From: Frateuria sp. Soil773
Lineage (GTDB): Bacteria; Pseudomonadota; Gammaproteobacteria; Xanthomonadales; Rhodanobacteraceae
DNA length: 64,000 nucleotides
NCBI RefSeq assembly: GCF_001428405.1
Contig: NZ_LMSL01000003.1
Span: 18,509 to 82,508, forward strand
Direction of reading: 5' to 3'
Shown: one piece after another, positions 22,569 through 30,257 of the stretch
Layout: each line of letters begins with the position of its first letter
Position numbering within the stretch: the first letter of the stretch is position 1
Position numbers and translations under genes: made by a program
Notes under the pieces: generated by a model
What the model saw: the letters and a program-made list of their open reading frames with translations, nothing else
Databases searched by the model: none
What the model was told of the DNA's origin: nothing

Positions 22569-23033
22569 CGTCTTCTCGTAGCGCCAGGCGTCGGCGCCGT
22601 CCGCGTAGTAATGCGCGTAGCGGCCGATGCGGCCGTAGCCGAGCTGCTCGTAGAGCCGGATCGCACCGGCGTTGTCGGTGCGCACTTCCAGCCGCAGCGC
22701 GCGGCAGCGGCGTTGCCGCGCGACGGCCTCGCTGGCGGCGATGAGCGCGGTACCGACGCCTTTGCCGCGCGCTTCCGGCCGGCTGGCGATCGAGTACAGC
22801 CGCGCCACCGAACTGCCCGCGCGAAAGAACACCACGGCCGTACCGAGGAACTTGCGATGGTTGGCGCTGGCCACCAGCACCTGCGCCGACGCGCTGTCGA
22901 GGTGGCGGCGGTACTGGCTGCGGCTCATGCGGTCGCTGTCGAAGGTGGCCTGCTCCAGCGCGACCAGGTCGTCGAGGTCGGACAGTTCGGCGCGGCGCAC
23001 GCGCACGGCGGCGCTGGCGGGCATGGGGCGCAT
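22563..23033 (-). CDS. GNAT-family N-acetyltransferase
   Basis: About 156 residues with a full GNAT fold: VRRAELSDLDDLVALEQATF at the N-terminus, then ARLYSIASRPEARGKGVGTA. The R/Q-x-x-G-x-G/A acetyl-CoA loop is RGKGVG. Near the end comes NAGAIRLYEQLGYGRIGRYA, the usual C-terminal signature. The start is uncertain: ATG at 23033 is chosen because residues further upstream are Arg/Pro-rich and unlike the family. It is transcribed away from the RLAN/ATP-grasp ligase gene. In that ligase family, GNAT domains and genes recur as partners, so a joint small-peptide ligase/acetylase function is plausible. Confidence 0.85.
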   Translation of the reverse strand: MRPMPASAAVRVRRAELSDLDDLVALEQATFDSDRMSRSQYRRHLDSASAQVLVASANHRKFLGTAVVFFRAGSSVARLYSIASRPEARGKGVGTALIAASEAVARQRRCRALRLEVRTDNAGAIRLYEQLGYGRIGRYAHYYADGADAWRYEKTL

Positions 23034-23289
23034 CGGCGGGTTCCAGGGGATGGAAGCCGGGCGGGCCCGGCGGACGGCGGGAGCGTTCACGTGGGCTCGC
23101 ACTCTAGTCCAGCGCCCCGGCGAAAGCATCCGGTGCCGGCGGCGCACATGCGGAGGCCGCCATCGGCATTCATGCCGGCTTCAGTGCCGGCGCTTGTGCG
23201 CCGCCGCCGCTATGCCAAACTGCGCGCCTTGCGCCGTGCCGCCCCGTCTCCCGCGTGACGACACCCCGATATTCCGCCCCTGAGGTGTC

Positions 23290-24774
23290 ATGACCCGGCT
23301 CGTGATCGTCGTCGAGAAGGCCTCCGACTGGAGCTCCTACTACCCTTCCGTCGACGTGGTGAGCGCGATGGACTACCTGCGCGAACCGATCGGCGGCGAC
23401 GACGAGCGCACCCACGTCATCAACCTGTGCCGCAGCTACAAGTACCTGGGCACCGGCTACTACGTGTCGCTGCTGGCCGAGGCGCGCGGGCACCGGGTGA
23501 TGCCGTCGGTGCGCACGGTGAACGACCTGCGCCGGCGCTCGCTGTACGGCCTGGACATCGACGACCTCAACGCCAAGCTCACCCACTTCCTGCCGGCCGG
23601 CGGGCGCGACACCACCGACTTCGGCATCCTGGTGTACTTCGGCGAGACCGCCTACCCGGCGCTGCAGGACCTGGCGCGGCAGGTGTTCGAGATGTTCCCC
23701 TGCCCGCTGCTGCGCATCGAGTTCGAGCGCGACCGCGTGTGGCAGGTCAGCTCGATCAAGCCGGTCGGCCTGCACACGCTGGACGACGCGCAGGAAGACG
23801 CCTTCGCCGAGGAGCTCGACCGCTTCTCCAAGAAGCTGTGGCGCAAGCCGCGCGCGCGCCGGCGCTTCCGCTACGACCTGGCGATGCTGGTCGATCCGGC
23901 CGAGCAGATGCCGCCGTCGAACAAGAAGGCGCTCAAATCGTTCATCGCCGCCGGCAAGGAGCTGGGCATCGAGGTCGACCCGATCGGCAAGAACGACTAC
24001 CAGCGACTGGCCGAGTACGACGGCCTGTTCATCCGCGAAACCACCGCCAGCGACAACCACACCTACCGCTTCGCGCACCGCGCGGAGAAGGAAGGCATGG
24101 TGGTGATCGACGACCCGACCTCGATCCTGCGCTGCACCAACAAGATCTTCCTCAACGACCTGATGGTGTCGCGCAAGCTGGCGGTGCCGCGCACCGAGAT
24201 CCTGTACCGCGACAACGCCAAGGCGACCGGCGACGTGGCGGCCCGGCTCGGTTTCCCGCTGGTGCTGAAGATCCCCGACGGCTCGTTCTCGCGCGGGGTG
24301 GTCAAGGTGGAGAGCGCCGAGGCGCTGGACAAGGCATCCGGCGAGCTGTTCCAGCACAGCGCCCTGCTGCTGGCGCAGGAGTTCGTCTACACCGAGTTCG
24401 ACTGGCGCATCGGCGTGCTCAACCGCGAGCCGCTGTATGCGTGCAAGTACTACATGTCGCGCGGCCACTGGCAGATCTACAACCACGGCGCCAAGGGCAC
24501 CGCGAAGTCCGGCGGCTTCGAGACCATCCCCGTGCGCGACGCCCCCTCCGAGGTGGTGAAGCTGGCGCTGAAGGCGACCCAGCCGATCGGCGACGGCCTG
24601 TACGGCGTGGACCTGAAGCAGGTCGGCGACCGGCCGGTGGTGATCGAGGTGAACGACAACCCGTCGATCGACGCCGGGGTGGAGGACGCCTACCTCGGCG
24701 ACGACCTGTACCTGCGCGTGATGCAGGAATTCCTGCGCCGGATGGAACACAAGCGCTTGGGGATAGGCCGCTAG
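23290..24774 (+). CDS. RimK-like ATP-grasp ligase with RLAN N-terminal domain
   Basis: 494 residues. The N-terminal about 150 residues (VIVVEKASDWSSYYPSVDVV, then HVINLCRSYKYLGTGYYVSL) match the RimK-like ATP-grasp N-terminal (RLAN) domain. The C-terminal part (about 270-485) is an ATP-grasp ligase: KIFLNDLMVSRKLAVPRTEI, LVLKIPDGSFSRGVVKV (nucleotide-binding Lys and glycine loop) and VVIEVNDNPSIDAGVED (metal-binding Glu/Asn). Such enzymes form amide bonds between a carboxylate and an amino group. The substrate is unknown. Divergent from the GNAT gene. Downstream comes a MITE-like element rather than another partner gene. Confidence 0.88.
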   Translation: MTRLVIVVEKASDWSSYYPSVDVVSAMDYLREPIGGDDERTHVINLCRSYKYLGTGYYVSLLAEARGHRVMPSVRTVNDLRRRSLYGLDIDDLNAKLTHFLPAGGRDTTDFGILVYFGETAYPALQDLARQVFEMFPCPLLRIEFERDRVWQVSSIKPVGLHTLDDAQEDAFAEELDRFSKKLWRKPRARRRFRYDLAMLVDPAEQMPPSNKKALKSFIAAGKELGIEVDPIGKNDYQRLAEYDGLFIRETTASDNHTYRFAHRAEKEGMVVIDDPTSILRCTNKIFLNDLMVSRKLAVPRTEILYRDNAKATGDVAARLGFPLVLKIPDGSFSRGVVKVESAEALDKASGELFQHSALLLAQEFVYTEFDWRIGVLNREPLYACKYYMSRGHWQIYNHGAKGTAKSGGFETIPVRDAPSEVVKLALKATQPIGDGLYGVDLKQVGDRPVVIEVNDNPSIDAGVEDAYLGDDLYLRVMQEFLRRMEHKRLGIGR

Positions 24775-24826
24775 CTAGGTTCATGGCTGCCTTGTGCGAA
24801 GGGCAAGCTTCTGGGCCCTGGCCTCA

Positions 24827-25070
24827 GAAGTTGTTCAAAATCCCCTGGGCATTCCTATGAAACGTCATCCCAGCGAAAGCTGGGATCCAGTGCCTTTAGG
24901 TTTTGGGGGAAGAAAGTCGCTGGATGACTCGCTGCGCTCGCCCCTTCGGGGCCAGCCTTCGGCTGTTCAACGCTCGCAAGGCTCGCTTTTGTCCTGCTTG
25001 AAAGCCGCAGGAATGACGAGCAGGGGAACATGAAGGGATTCCAGTCCGACAGGGAGATTTTGACAGGCTC
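24827..25070. mobile_element. MITE-like element, copy 1 (about 244 bp)
   Basis: The right end GGAGATTTTGACAGGCTC and the degenerate left end GAAGTTGTTCAAAATCCCC form terminal inverted repeats of the family defined by the copy at 50430-50619. It is flanked by TCA on both sides (24824-24826 and 25071-25073), a likely 3-bp target duplication. Inside is the palindromic core CGTCATCCCAGCG/GCTGGGATCCAGTGCC. It has no coding capacity. It fills the 349-bp gap between the ATP-grasp gene and the GGDEF-EAL gene. Confidence 0.7.
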
Positions 25071-25123
25071 TCATCTACACCATCGGTTGTGGCGCGGCGA
25101 AACAACCTCTTGAAACATCACAG

Positions 25124-27211
25124 CTAGCGCACGTCTTCGGCGGCGGACACGAACTCGCCGGCCAGCAGCGCCGGCACCCGCTCCGGCGGCAGCGGCGGCA
25201 TGAACAGGTAGCCCTGGCCGACGTCGCAGCCGGCCCGCTGCAGCCATTCGACCTGCTCCTCGGTCTCGATGCCCTCGGCGATCGTCTGCAGCCGCAGCCG
25301 CCGGGCCAGCGCGATGATCGCCTCGGTGATGTCGCGGTCCTCCTGGCTGAGGCCGGCGCCCTGCACGAACGACTGGTCGATCTTGATCGACCGCGCCGGC
25401 AGGTGGCGCAGGTGGCTGAGGCTGGAGAAGCCGGTGCCGAAGTCGTCGATCGCCATGTGGAAGCCCAGCGTCTCCAGTTGGCGCAACTGGCGCAGGGTGT
25501 GCTCGGCGTTCTTCATCGCCGCTGATTCGGTGATCTCGAACTCGATCGCCTCGTGCGGCAGGTCGAGCGCGGCCATCGTGCGCAGCAGGCTCTCGGCGAA
25601 GTGGCTGTCCTGGATCTCCTGCGGCGACACGTTGATCGCCACCGGCACCAGCGGCAGCGCCTGCGCCCGCCACTGGGTGATCTGCTGCACCACCTGGCGC
25701 AGGATCACCGAGCCGAGCCGCGCGATCAGGCCGCTGGTCTCGGCCAGCGGCACGAAGCTCTTGGGCAGCAGCAGGCCGCGCTGCGGATGCGCCCAGCGCG
25801 CGAGTGCCTCCAGCCCGACCAGCCGGCGCGTGCGCAGGTCGACCTTGGGCTGGTAGTGCACCAGGATCTCGCCGTGCTGCAGGGCCTCGCGTAGCTCCGC
25901 CGACAGCACCAGCCGGTGCCGCGCCTCCTCGGTCATCCGCTGCTGGTAGAAGCAGTAGCCGGCCTTGCCCTGCTCCTTCGCCGCGTACATCGCCAGGTCG
26001 GCGTGGCGCAGCAGGCTGGCGGCGTCCTCGCCGTCGCGCGGGAACATCGCCACGCCGATGCTCGGCGTGGCGGTGACGTTGTGCTCGGCCACCTGCACCG
26101 GCCGCCCCACCAGGGCGAGGATCTTCTCGCAGATGATGATCAGGTTGGCCTCGCTGCGGTAGCGCTCCAGCACGATCACGAACTCGTCGCCGCCGAAGCG
26201 CGCCACCGTGTCGCGCGGGCGCACCGCCGCGCACAGCGCCGAGGCGACCGAGCGCAGGAACTGGTCGCCCGCCTCGTGGCCGAGGGTGTCGTTGATCGAC
26301 TTGAAGCCGTCCAGGTCGATGAACATCACCGCCACCTCGAACCGCTCGCGCTGCGCCTGCGGCAGCAGCCGCTGCAGCAGGTCGAGCACGTTGGCGCGGT
26401 TCGGCAGCCGGGTCAGCGCGTCGTGGAAGGCCTGGTGGGCCAGCGCGTCGCGCGCCGCGCGCAGCTCGCGGTGGATGTCGTCGGCATGGCGCTCCATCCG
26501 CCGGTGCGCCAGGCTCGCGCAGAGGGTGAGCAGCAGCAGCAGGCCGGAGGCGAGGCTGACGGCCAGGCCGAGCGCCGACCCGTGCAGGCCACTGAACGCG
26601 GCCAGGCTGACCGCGCCGTCGGGCAGGCCGGCGGCGGCGGTGCCGAGGTAGTGCGCGGCGGCGATGCCGCCGCCGATCAGGCCGACCGCCCACAGCCGGG
26701 ACGACGGCCGCCGGCCGCGCCGGGACCGGGCGTTGAGCCACAGGCCGGCAACCGGGCCGAGCATACCCAGCAGCAGCGCCAGCGTCGCCAGCCGGCCGTT
26801 CCATGCGAACCCCGGCTGCATGCGCAGCGCCAGCAACCCCAGGCAGTGCATGCCGGCGAGGCCGGCGCCGAGCACCGCGCCGGGCAGCCAGATCGCGGGC
26901 GCGGCGCGGGTGTGGCGGGCCACCAGCCAAAGCACGGCGGCGGCGGCCAGCACGATCGGCAGCATCGACAGCAGGGTCAGGCCGATGCCGTAGCCCAGCG
27001 GCGTGCCCGTCCTGGCCGCCAGCAGGCCGGTGAAGTGCATCGCCCATACGCCCGAGCCCGTCGCCAACGCGCCGGCGACGGTCCACAGCAGGGCGGCGGG
27101 CCCGCGCGTCCGGGCGATGCGGCCGACCACGCTGAAGGCGACATAGGCGTCGAACGCGGCCAGCGCGATCGATCCCCCGACCAGCCAGGCGTTGTAGGTC
27201 AGCGCCATCAT
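25124..27211 (-). CDS. MHYT-GGDEF-EAL membrane signalling protein
   Basis: Bifunctional-type cyclic-di-GMP protein (695 residues from the start chosen at 27211). Seven or so membrane helices form an MHYT sensor with its repeated motif: MHFTGL (about 58), MHCLGL (about 121) and AHYLGT (about 185). The GGDEF domain has an intact RFGGDEF (about 338-344) and an upstream RPRD inhibitory site (331-334). The EAL domain has LEALARW (about 467), NVSPQEIQ, EITES, DDFGTGFSSL and AEGIETEEQV, all consistent with an active phosphodiesterase. MHYT domains are proposed to sense gases through bound metal. An upstream ATG at 27280 would add a Cys-rich, unlikely leader. Confidence 0.92.
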   Translation of the reverse strand: MMALTYNAWLVGGSIALAAFDAYVAFSVVGRIARTRGPAALLWTVAGALATGSGVWAMHFTGLLAARTGTPLGYGIGLTLLSMLPIVLAAAAVLWLVARHTRAAPAIWLPGAVLGAGLAGMHCLGLLALRMQPGFAWNGRLATLALLLGMLGPVAGLWLNARSRRGRRPSSRLWAVGLIGGGIAAAHYLGTAAAGLPDGAVSLAAFSGLHGSALGLAVSLASGLLLLLTLCASLAHRRMERHADDIHRELRAARDALAHQAFHDALTRLPNRANVLDLLQRLLPQAQRERFEVAVMFIDLDGFKSINDTLGHEAGDQFLRSVASALCAAVRPRDTVARFGGDEFVIVLERYRSEANLIIICEKILALVGRPVQVAEHNVTATPSIGVAMFPRDGEDAASLLRHADLAMYAAKEQGKAGYCFYQQRMTEEARHRLVLSAELREALQHGEILVHYQPKVDLRTRRLVGLEALARWAHPQRGLLLPKSFVPLAETSGLIARLGSVILRQVVQQITQWRAQALPLVPVAINVSPQEIQDSHFAESLLRTMAALDLPHEAIEFEITESAAMKNAEHTLRQLRQLETLGFHMAIDDFGTGFSSLSHLRHLPARSIKIDQSFVQGAGLSQEDRDITEAIIALARRLRLQTIAEGIETEEQVEWLQRAGCDVGQGYLFMPPLPPERVPALLAGEFVSAAEDVR

Positions 27212-27319
27212 TGTTGCTGCGGCCTTCCCCCGGCAGAGCGCTGTGCAAGAGCTGACAAGCCAGCCGAGCTTGCAGCACAAGCATGGGGGCAGGCAAGCGC
27301 CGGTTGATGCCGGCCGGCG

Positions 27320-27529
27320 TCAGCCCGGGCGCGTCGGCGCCGCGCGGCGCAACTGCATGCCGGCCAGCAGGCTGAGCGGTGCGACCAGCAGCCAGAACAG
27401 CGGCGACCAGCCCAGCCGCTCGGTGTGGACGGGCAGGGGCGTCAGCGCCAGCAGGAAGCCGCCGAGCAGCAGCCAGCCGCCCGCGGCGAGCGCGAGCCAG
27501 TGGAACAGGTCGCGGGAAAGGGTGGCCAT
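27320..27529 (-). CDS. Small two-helix membrane protein
   Basis: 69 residues, almost entirely two hydrophobic segments (HWLALAAGGWLLLGGFLLAL, about 10-29; LFWLLVAPLSLLAGMQL, about 44-60) with a basic C-terminal tail. No family recognised. It is divergent from aroE with a 98-bp spacer, and hydrophobicity and spacing make a real gene likely. Lower confidence because it is short. Confidence 0.55.
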   Translation of the reverse strand: MATLSRDLFHWLALAAGGWLLLGGFLLALTPLPVHTERLGWSPLFWLLVAPLSLLAGMQLRRAAPTRPG

Positions 27530-27627
27530 GGCGGTGAGACTCCGAAATGGGCGGGAGGCCAGCGTCGCGGCTGGCCGTCTCAGCGGCTGCGACCACTACA
27601 ATGCGCCAACCCCCGCTGGAGCCCGCA

Positions 27628-28458
27628 ATGAGCGAACCTTCCCGTTATGCCGTGTTCGGCCATCCGATCGGCCACTCGCTGTCGCCGCAGATCCACCAGG
27701 CCTTCGCGCAGCAGTTCGGCATCGCCCTGGGCTACCGCGCGATCGATGCCGCGCCGGCGGCCTTCGCCGGAGCGGTCCGGGATTTCTTCGCCGACGGCGG
27801 CCACGGCGCCAACGTCACCCTGCCGCACAAGGCCGCCGCGTTCGCGCTCGCCGACCGGCGCAGCGAGGCGGCGCAGCGCGCCGGCACCGCCAACGTGCTG
27901 ACCCGCCTGCCCGACGGCCGGCTGGCCGCGCACAACACCGACGGCACCGGCATGGTGCGCGACCTCACCGAGCGGCACCGGGTGGACCTGCGCGGCCACA
28001 CCGCGCTGCTGCTGGGTGCCGGCGGCGCCGCCCGCGGCGTGGCGTGGAACCTGCTCGACGCCGGGGTGGAGACGCTGACCATCGTCAACCGCTCGCCCGC
28101 CGCGGCCGATGCGCTGGCCGACGCGATCGGCGAGCCGGCGCGCGCGCATACGCGCTACTGGGAAGACCTGGCCGACATCGGCAGCTACGACCTGATCGTC
28201 AACGCCACTTCGGCCGGCGTGCTGGGCAGCGCGCTCGACCTGCCGTTCGCGCTCGCCGGCGCGCGCGCGCTCTGCTACGACCTGTCCTACGGCGCCGCCG
28301 CCGCCGGCTTCCTCGCCTGGGCGAAGGCCGCCGGCGCGCGCTACGCCTTCGACGGCCTCGGCATGCTGGTGGAAACCGCTGCCGATGCGTTCGAGCTGTG
28401 GCACGGCCATCGCCCGGACACCGAGCCGGTGTACCGCACGCTGCGCGAGCGCTACTGA
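27628..28458 (+). CDS. aroE: Shikimate dehydrogenase
   Basis: NADP-dependent reduction of 3-dehydroshikimate to shikimate in aromatic amino-acid synthesis (276 residues). The substrate-binding half has FGHPIGHSLSPQIHQAF and NVTLPHK (catalytic Lys). The nucleotide half has LLLGAGGAARGV, NRSPAAADALA and NATSAGVLG. The C-terminus has DGLGMLVETAADAF. The ATG at 27628 gives the canonical MSEPSRYAVFGHPIGHSLSP. A TACAAT hexamer at 27597-27602 is a plausible -10 element just upstream. Confidence 0.97.
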   Translation: MSEPSRYAVFGHPIGHSLSPQIHQAFAQQFGIALGYRAIDAAPAAFAGAVRDFFADGGHGANVTLPHKAAAFALADRRSEAAQRAGTANVLTRLPDGRLAAHNTDGTGMVRDLTERHRVDLRGHTALLLGAGGAARGVAWNLLDAGVETLTIVNRSPAAADALADAIGEPARAHTRYWEDLADIGSYDLIVNATSAGVLGSALDLPFALAGARALCYDLSYGAAAAGFLAWAKAAGARYAFDGLGMLVETAADAFELWHGHRPDTEPVYRTLRERY

Positions 28459-28586
28459 ACCTCCGCGCCGGGGCGGCGGCAGCCACCCCGGCCGTCACCG
28501 GCCTGACATACGCCGGCGCTACGTTGGCGGCCTCGCCCGGCATTCCCCAGACGCACGGGCGGCCACCTTCCTCCCGTAGCGACGCC

Positions 28587-29111
28587 ATGCCCCGATCCCG
28601 TCCCGCCGTGTCCGCCCGGCGCGCTTCCGCCCTCGCCGGCCTGCTGCTGGCGGCACTGCTGGCCGCCGGCGGCGCGGTCGGCCTGCGCCGGCACGCGTCC
28701 GCCGCGGAAGCCGCGGTGGCGGCGCCGGCCGACGACGACAGCGGAGGCGTCGCCATCCTGCTCGGCCTAGCCGGCACGGCGGTGCGGGAGAAGCGCCTGG
28801 TGGCGCCGGCCGGCAGCAACGCCTACGAGTTCTACCTGAGCGTGCTGCAACTGGAACCGGACAACCGGCCCGTGCAGGACGCCCTGCGCCAGCTGTTCCC
28901 CGCCGCCACGGCCGAGGTGGAGCGCGCGATCAATGCGCTCGAACTGGACGAGGCGCAGCGCGAGCTGCGCCTGCTGCGCGAGTTCGACAGCACCAACTTC
29001 ACCCTGTCGCTGCTCGGCGGCAAGCTCGACGCCCAGCGCCAGATCGTGATCCGCCAGGACGAGGAACGCGCCGCGATCATCCAGGCGCAGGCGGCCGCGG
29101 CGGCGCGCTGA
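28587..29111 (+). CDS. Membrane-anchored TonB-like protein lacking the TonB C-terminal domain
   Basis: 174 residues. A signal-anchor helix (ASALAGLLLAALLAAGGAVG, about 13-32) is followed by a short low-complexity region and a helical domain with NAYEFYLSVLQLEPDNRPVQ, LRQLFPAATAEVERAINALE and FTLSLLGGKLDAQRQIV. From memory, this helical module occurs in some xanthomonad energy-transducer (TonB-like) proteins, where a TonB C-terminal domain follows. Here the protein stops in an Ala-rich tail with no TonB domain. It may be a natural short version or a remnant. Downstream of aroE by 128 bp. Confidence 0.6.
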   Translation: MPRSRPAVSARRASALAGLLLAALLAAGGAVGLRRHASAAEAAVAAPADDDSGGVAILLGLAGTAVREKRLVAPAGSNAYEFYLSVLQLEPDNRPVQDALRQLFPAATAEVERAINALELDEAQRELRLLREFDSTNFTLSLLGGKLDAQRQIVIRQDEERAAIIQAQAAAAAR

Positions 29112-29114
29112 GGC

Positions 29115-29445
29115 CGTTGCTGTCCGGCGCGGCAGCGGCCCGGCCTTCTTCCGCAGCAGGGCGACCAGCCCGGGCTGCATGCAGCCGTAGTCGTCGGGAA
29201 TGCCGAGCACCGCGATGCGCTTGCCGCGCAGCCGCTCGCGATGGCGCGCCAGCAAGTCGGCGGCGATGCGGGGTTTCCATCGCCAGGATCAGCTCGGCCC
29301 GGTCCAGTCGCTCGGCCGGCAGCGACGTGTCGGCCGAGCCGGCGAGCCCGGCCGGATCCGTCTCCAGGCCATTGCCGCGAGCACGCGTTCGGCGGCGGGG
29401 TTGCGCTGGCGCATTGCTGGCTGCACAGGAACGGCACGCGGCGAG
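29115..29445 (-). pseudogene. Decayed low-molecular-weight protein-tyrosine-phosphatase-like gene
   Basis: Pieces of one protein are spread over three frames of the minus strand. The first has FLCSQQ, shifting into NPAAERVLAAMAW, like the CSxNxxRSPTAE active-site region. The second has GLETDPAGLAGSADTSLPAE followed by ELILAMETPHRRRL. The third has LLARHRERLRGKRIAVLGIP and DDYGCMQPGLVALL. In intact family members (COG4551-type phosphatases) these run in one frame. At least two frameshifts plus loss of the canonical active-site loop indicate a dead gene. It is squeezed between the 28587-29111 gene and a MITE-like element. Confidence 0.6.
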
Positions 29446-29467
29446 GTGCCGTTGGCGTGCCTTCTCA

Positions 29468-29664
29468 GAGACTGTTCAAAATCTCCCGGTTATGCCCCAC
29501 GAAGCGTCATCCCAGCGGAAGCTGGGATCCAGTGCCTTTGGGTTTTGGAGAAAGGGAAAGTCGCTGGATGACCAGCCCTGCGGCTGTTGAAAAGCGCCTC
29601 GCAGGAATGACGAATGGCGAGCATGAGGGGATTCCGGTTCGACAGGGAGACCTTGAACAGGCTC
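29468..29664. mobile_element. MITE-like element, copy 2 (197 bp)
   Basis: Ends GAGACTGTTCAAAATCTCC (29468-29486) and GGAGACCTTGAACAGGCTC (29646-29664) are imperfect 19-bp inverted repeats. The trinucleotide TCA flanks both sides (29465-29467 and 29665-29667), a likely target duplication. The interior contains GCGTCATCCCAGCGGAAGC and related palindromes. The right-hand TCA is the complement of the TGA stop codon of the gamma-carbonic anhydrase gene, so the element abuts that gene exactly. Confidence 0.8.
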
Positions 29665-30201
29665 TCAAGCCGGGTCGAGATAGTCGTTCTTCAGCCGCAC
29701 GTAGTGGTCGGCCGAATAGCGCAACTGCTCGACCTGCGCCTCGCTGAGCAGGCGCACGAACTTCGCCGGGTTGCCCAGCCACAGCTCGCGCTTGCCCACC
29801 GTCTTGCCCGGCGGCACCACCGCGCCGGCGCCGACGAAGCCGTACTTCTTCACCACCGCGCCGTCGAGCACGCAGGCGTGCATGCCGATCAGGCAGTAGT
29901 CCTCGATGGTGCAGGCATGCACCACCGCGGCGTGGCCTACGGTGACGCCCTCGCCGATCAGGCAGGGATAGCCGCCGATCGAGTACGGGCCGTCGTGCGC
30001 GACGTGCACGATGCTGCCGTCCTGGATGTTGGTGCGGGCGCCGACGCGGATGCGGTTGACGTCGCCGCGCAGCACCGCGCCGGGCCAGATCGAGACGTCG
30101 TCGCCCAGCACCACGTCGCCGATCACGCTGGCGGCCGGATCGACGTAGACGCGCTGGCCGAGACGCGGCGCGATGCCCTTGTAGCTGCGTAGGTGGTTCA
30201 T
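29665..30201 (-). CDS. Gamma-class carbonic anhydrase-like protein (YrdA family)
   Basis: Left-handed beta-helix trimeric protein (178 residues) of the gamma-carbonic anhydrase/YrdA group. Hexapeptide repeats start at YVDPAASVIGDVVLGDDVSI. The metal-binding histidines are present: IVHVAHD and TVGHAAVVHAC supply the three-His pattern of the family. The C-terminal helix (EAQVEQLRYSADHYVRLKND) is typical. Many such proteins have no measured carbonic anhydrase activity, so the enzymatic call is tentative. The stop codon is immediately adjacent to the MITE-like element. Confidence 0.9.
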   Translation of the reverse strand: MNHLRSYKGIAPRLGQRVYVDPAASVIGDVVLGDDVSIWPGAVLRGDVNRIRVGARTNIQDGSIVHVAHDGPYSIGGYPCLIGEGVTVGHAAVVHACTIEDYCLIGMHACVLDGAVVKKYGFVGAGAVVPPGKTVGKRELWLGNPAKFVRLLSEAQVEQLRYSADHYVRLKNDYLDPA

Positions 30202-30257
30202 CCGCGCATGGTAGCCGCGGGCGCCGCGGCCGGCGAACTTCCATGCGGGAGCGGCCG

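Noticed and set aside
25124..27596. Upstream extension of the GGDEF-EAL gene to 27280
   Set aside because: The added 23 residues are Cys-rich and not membrane-like, and the MMALTYNAWLVGG start fits the first MHYT helix.
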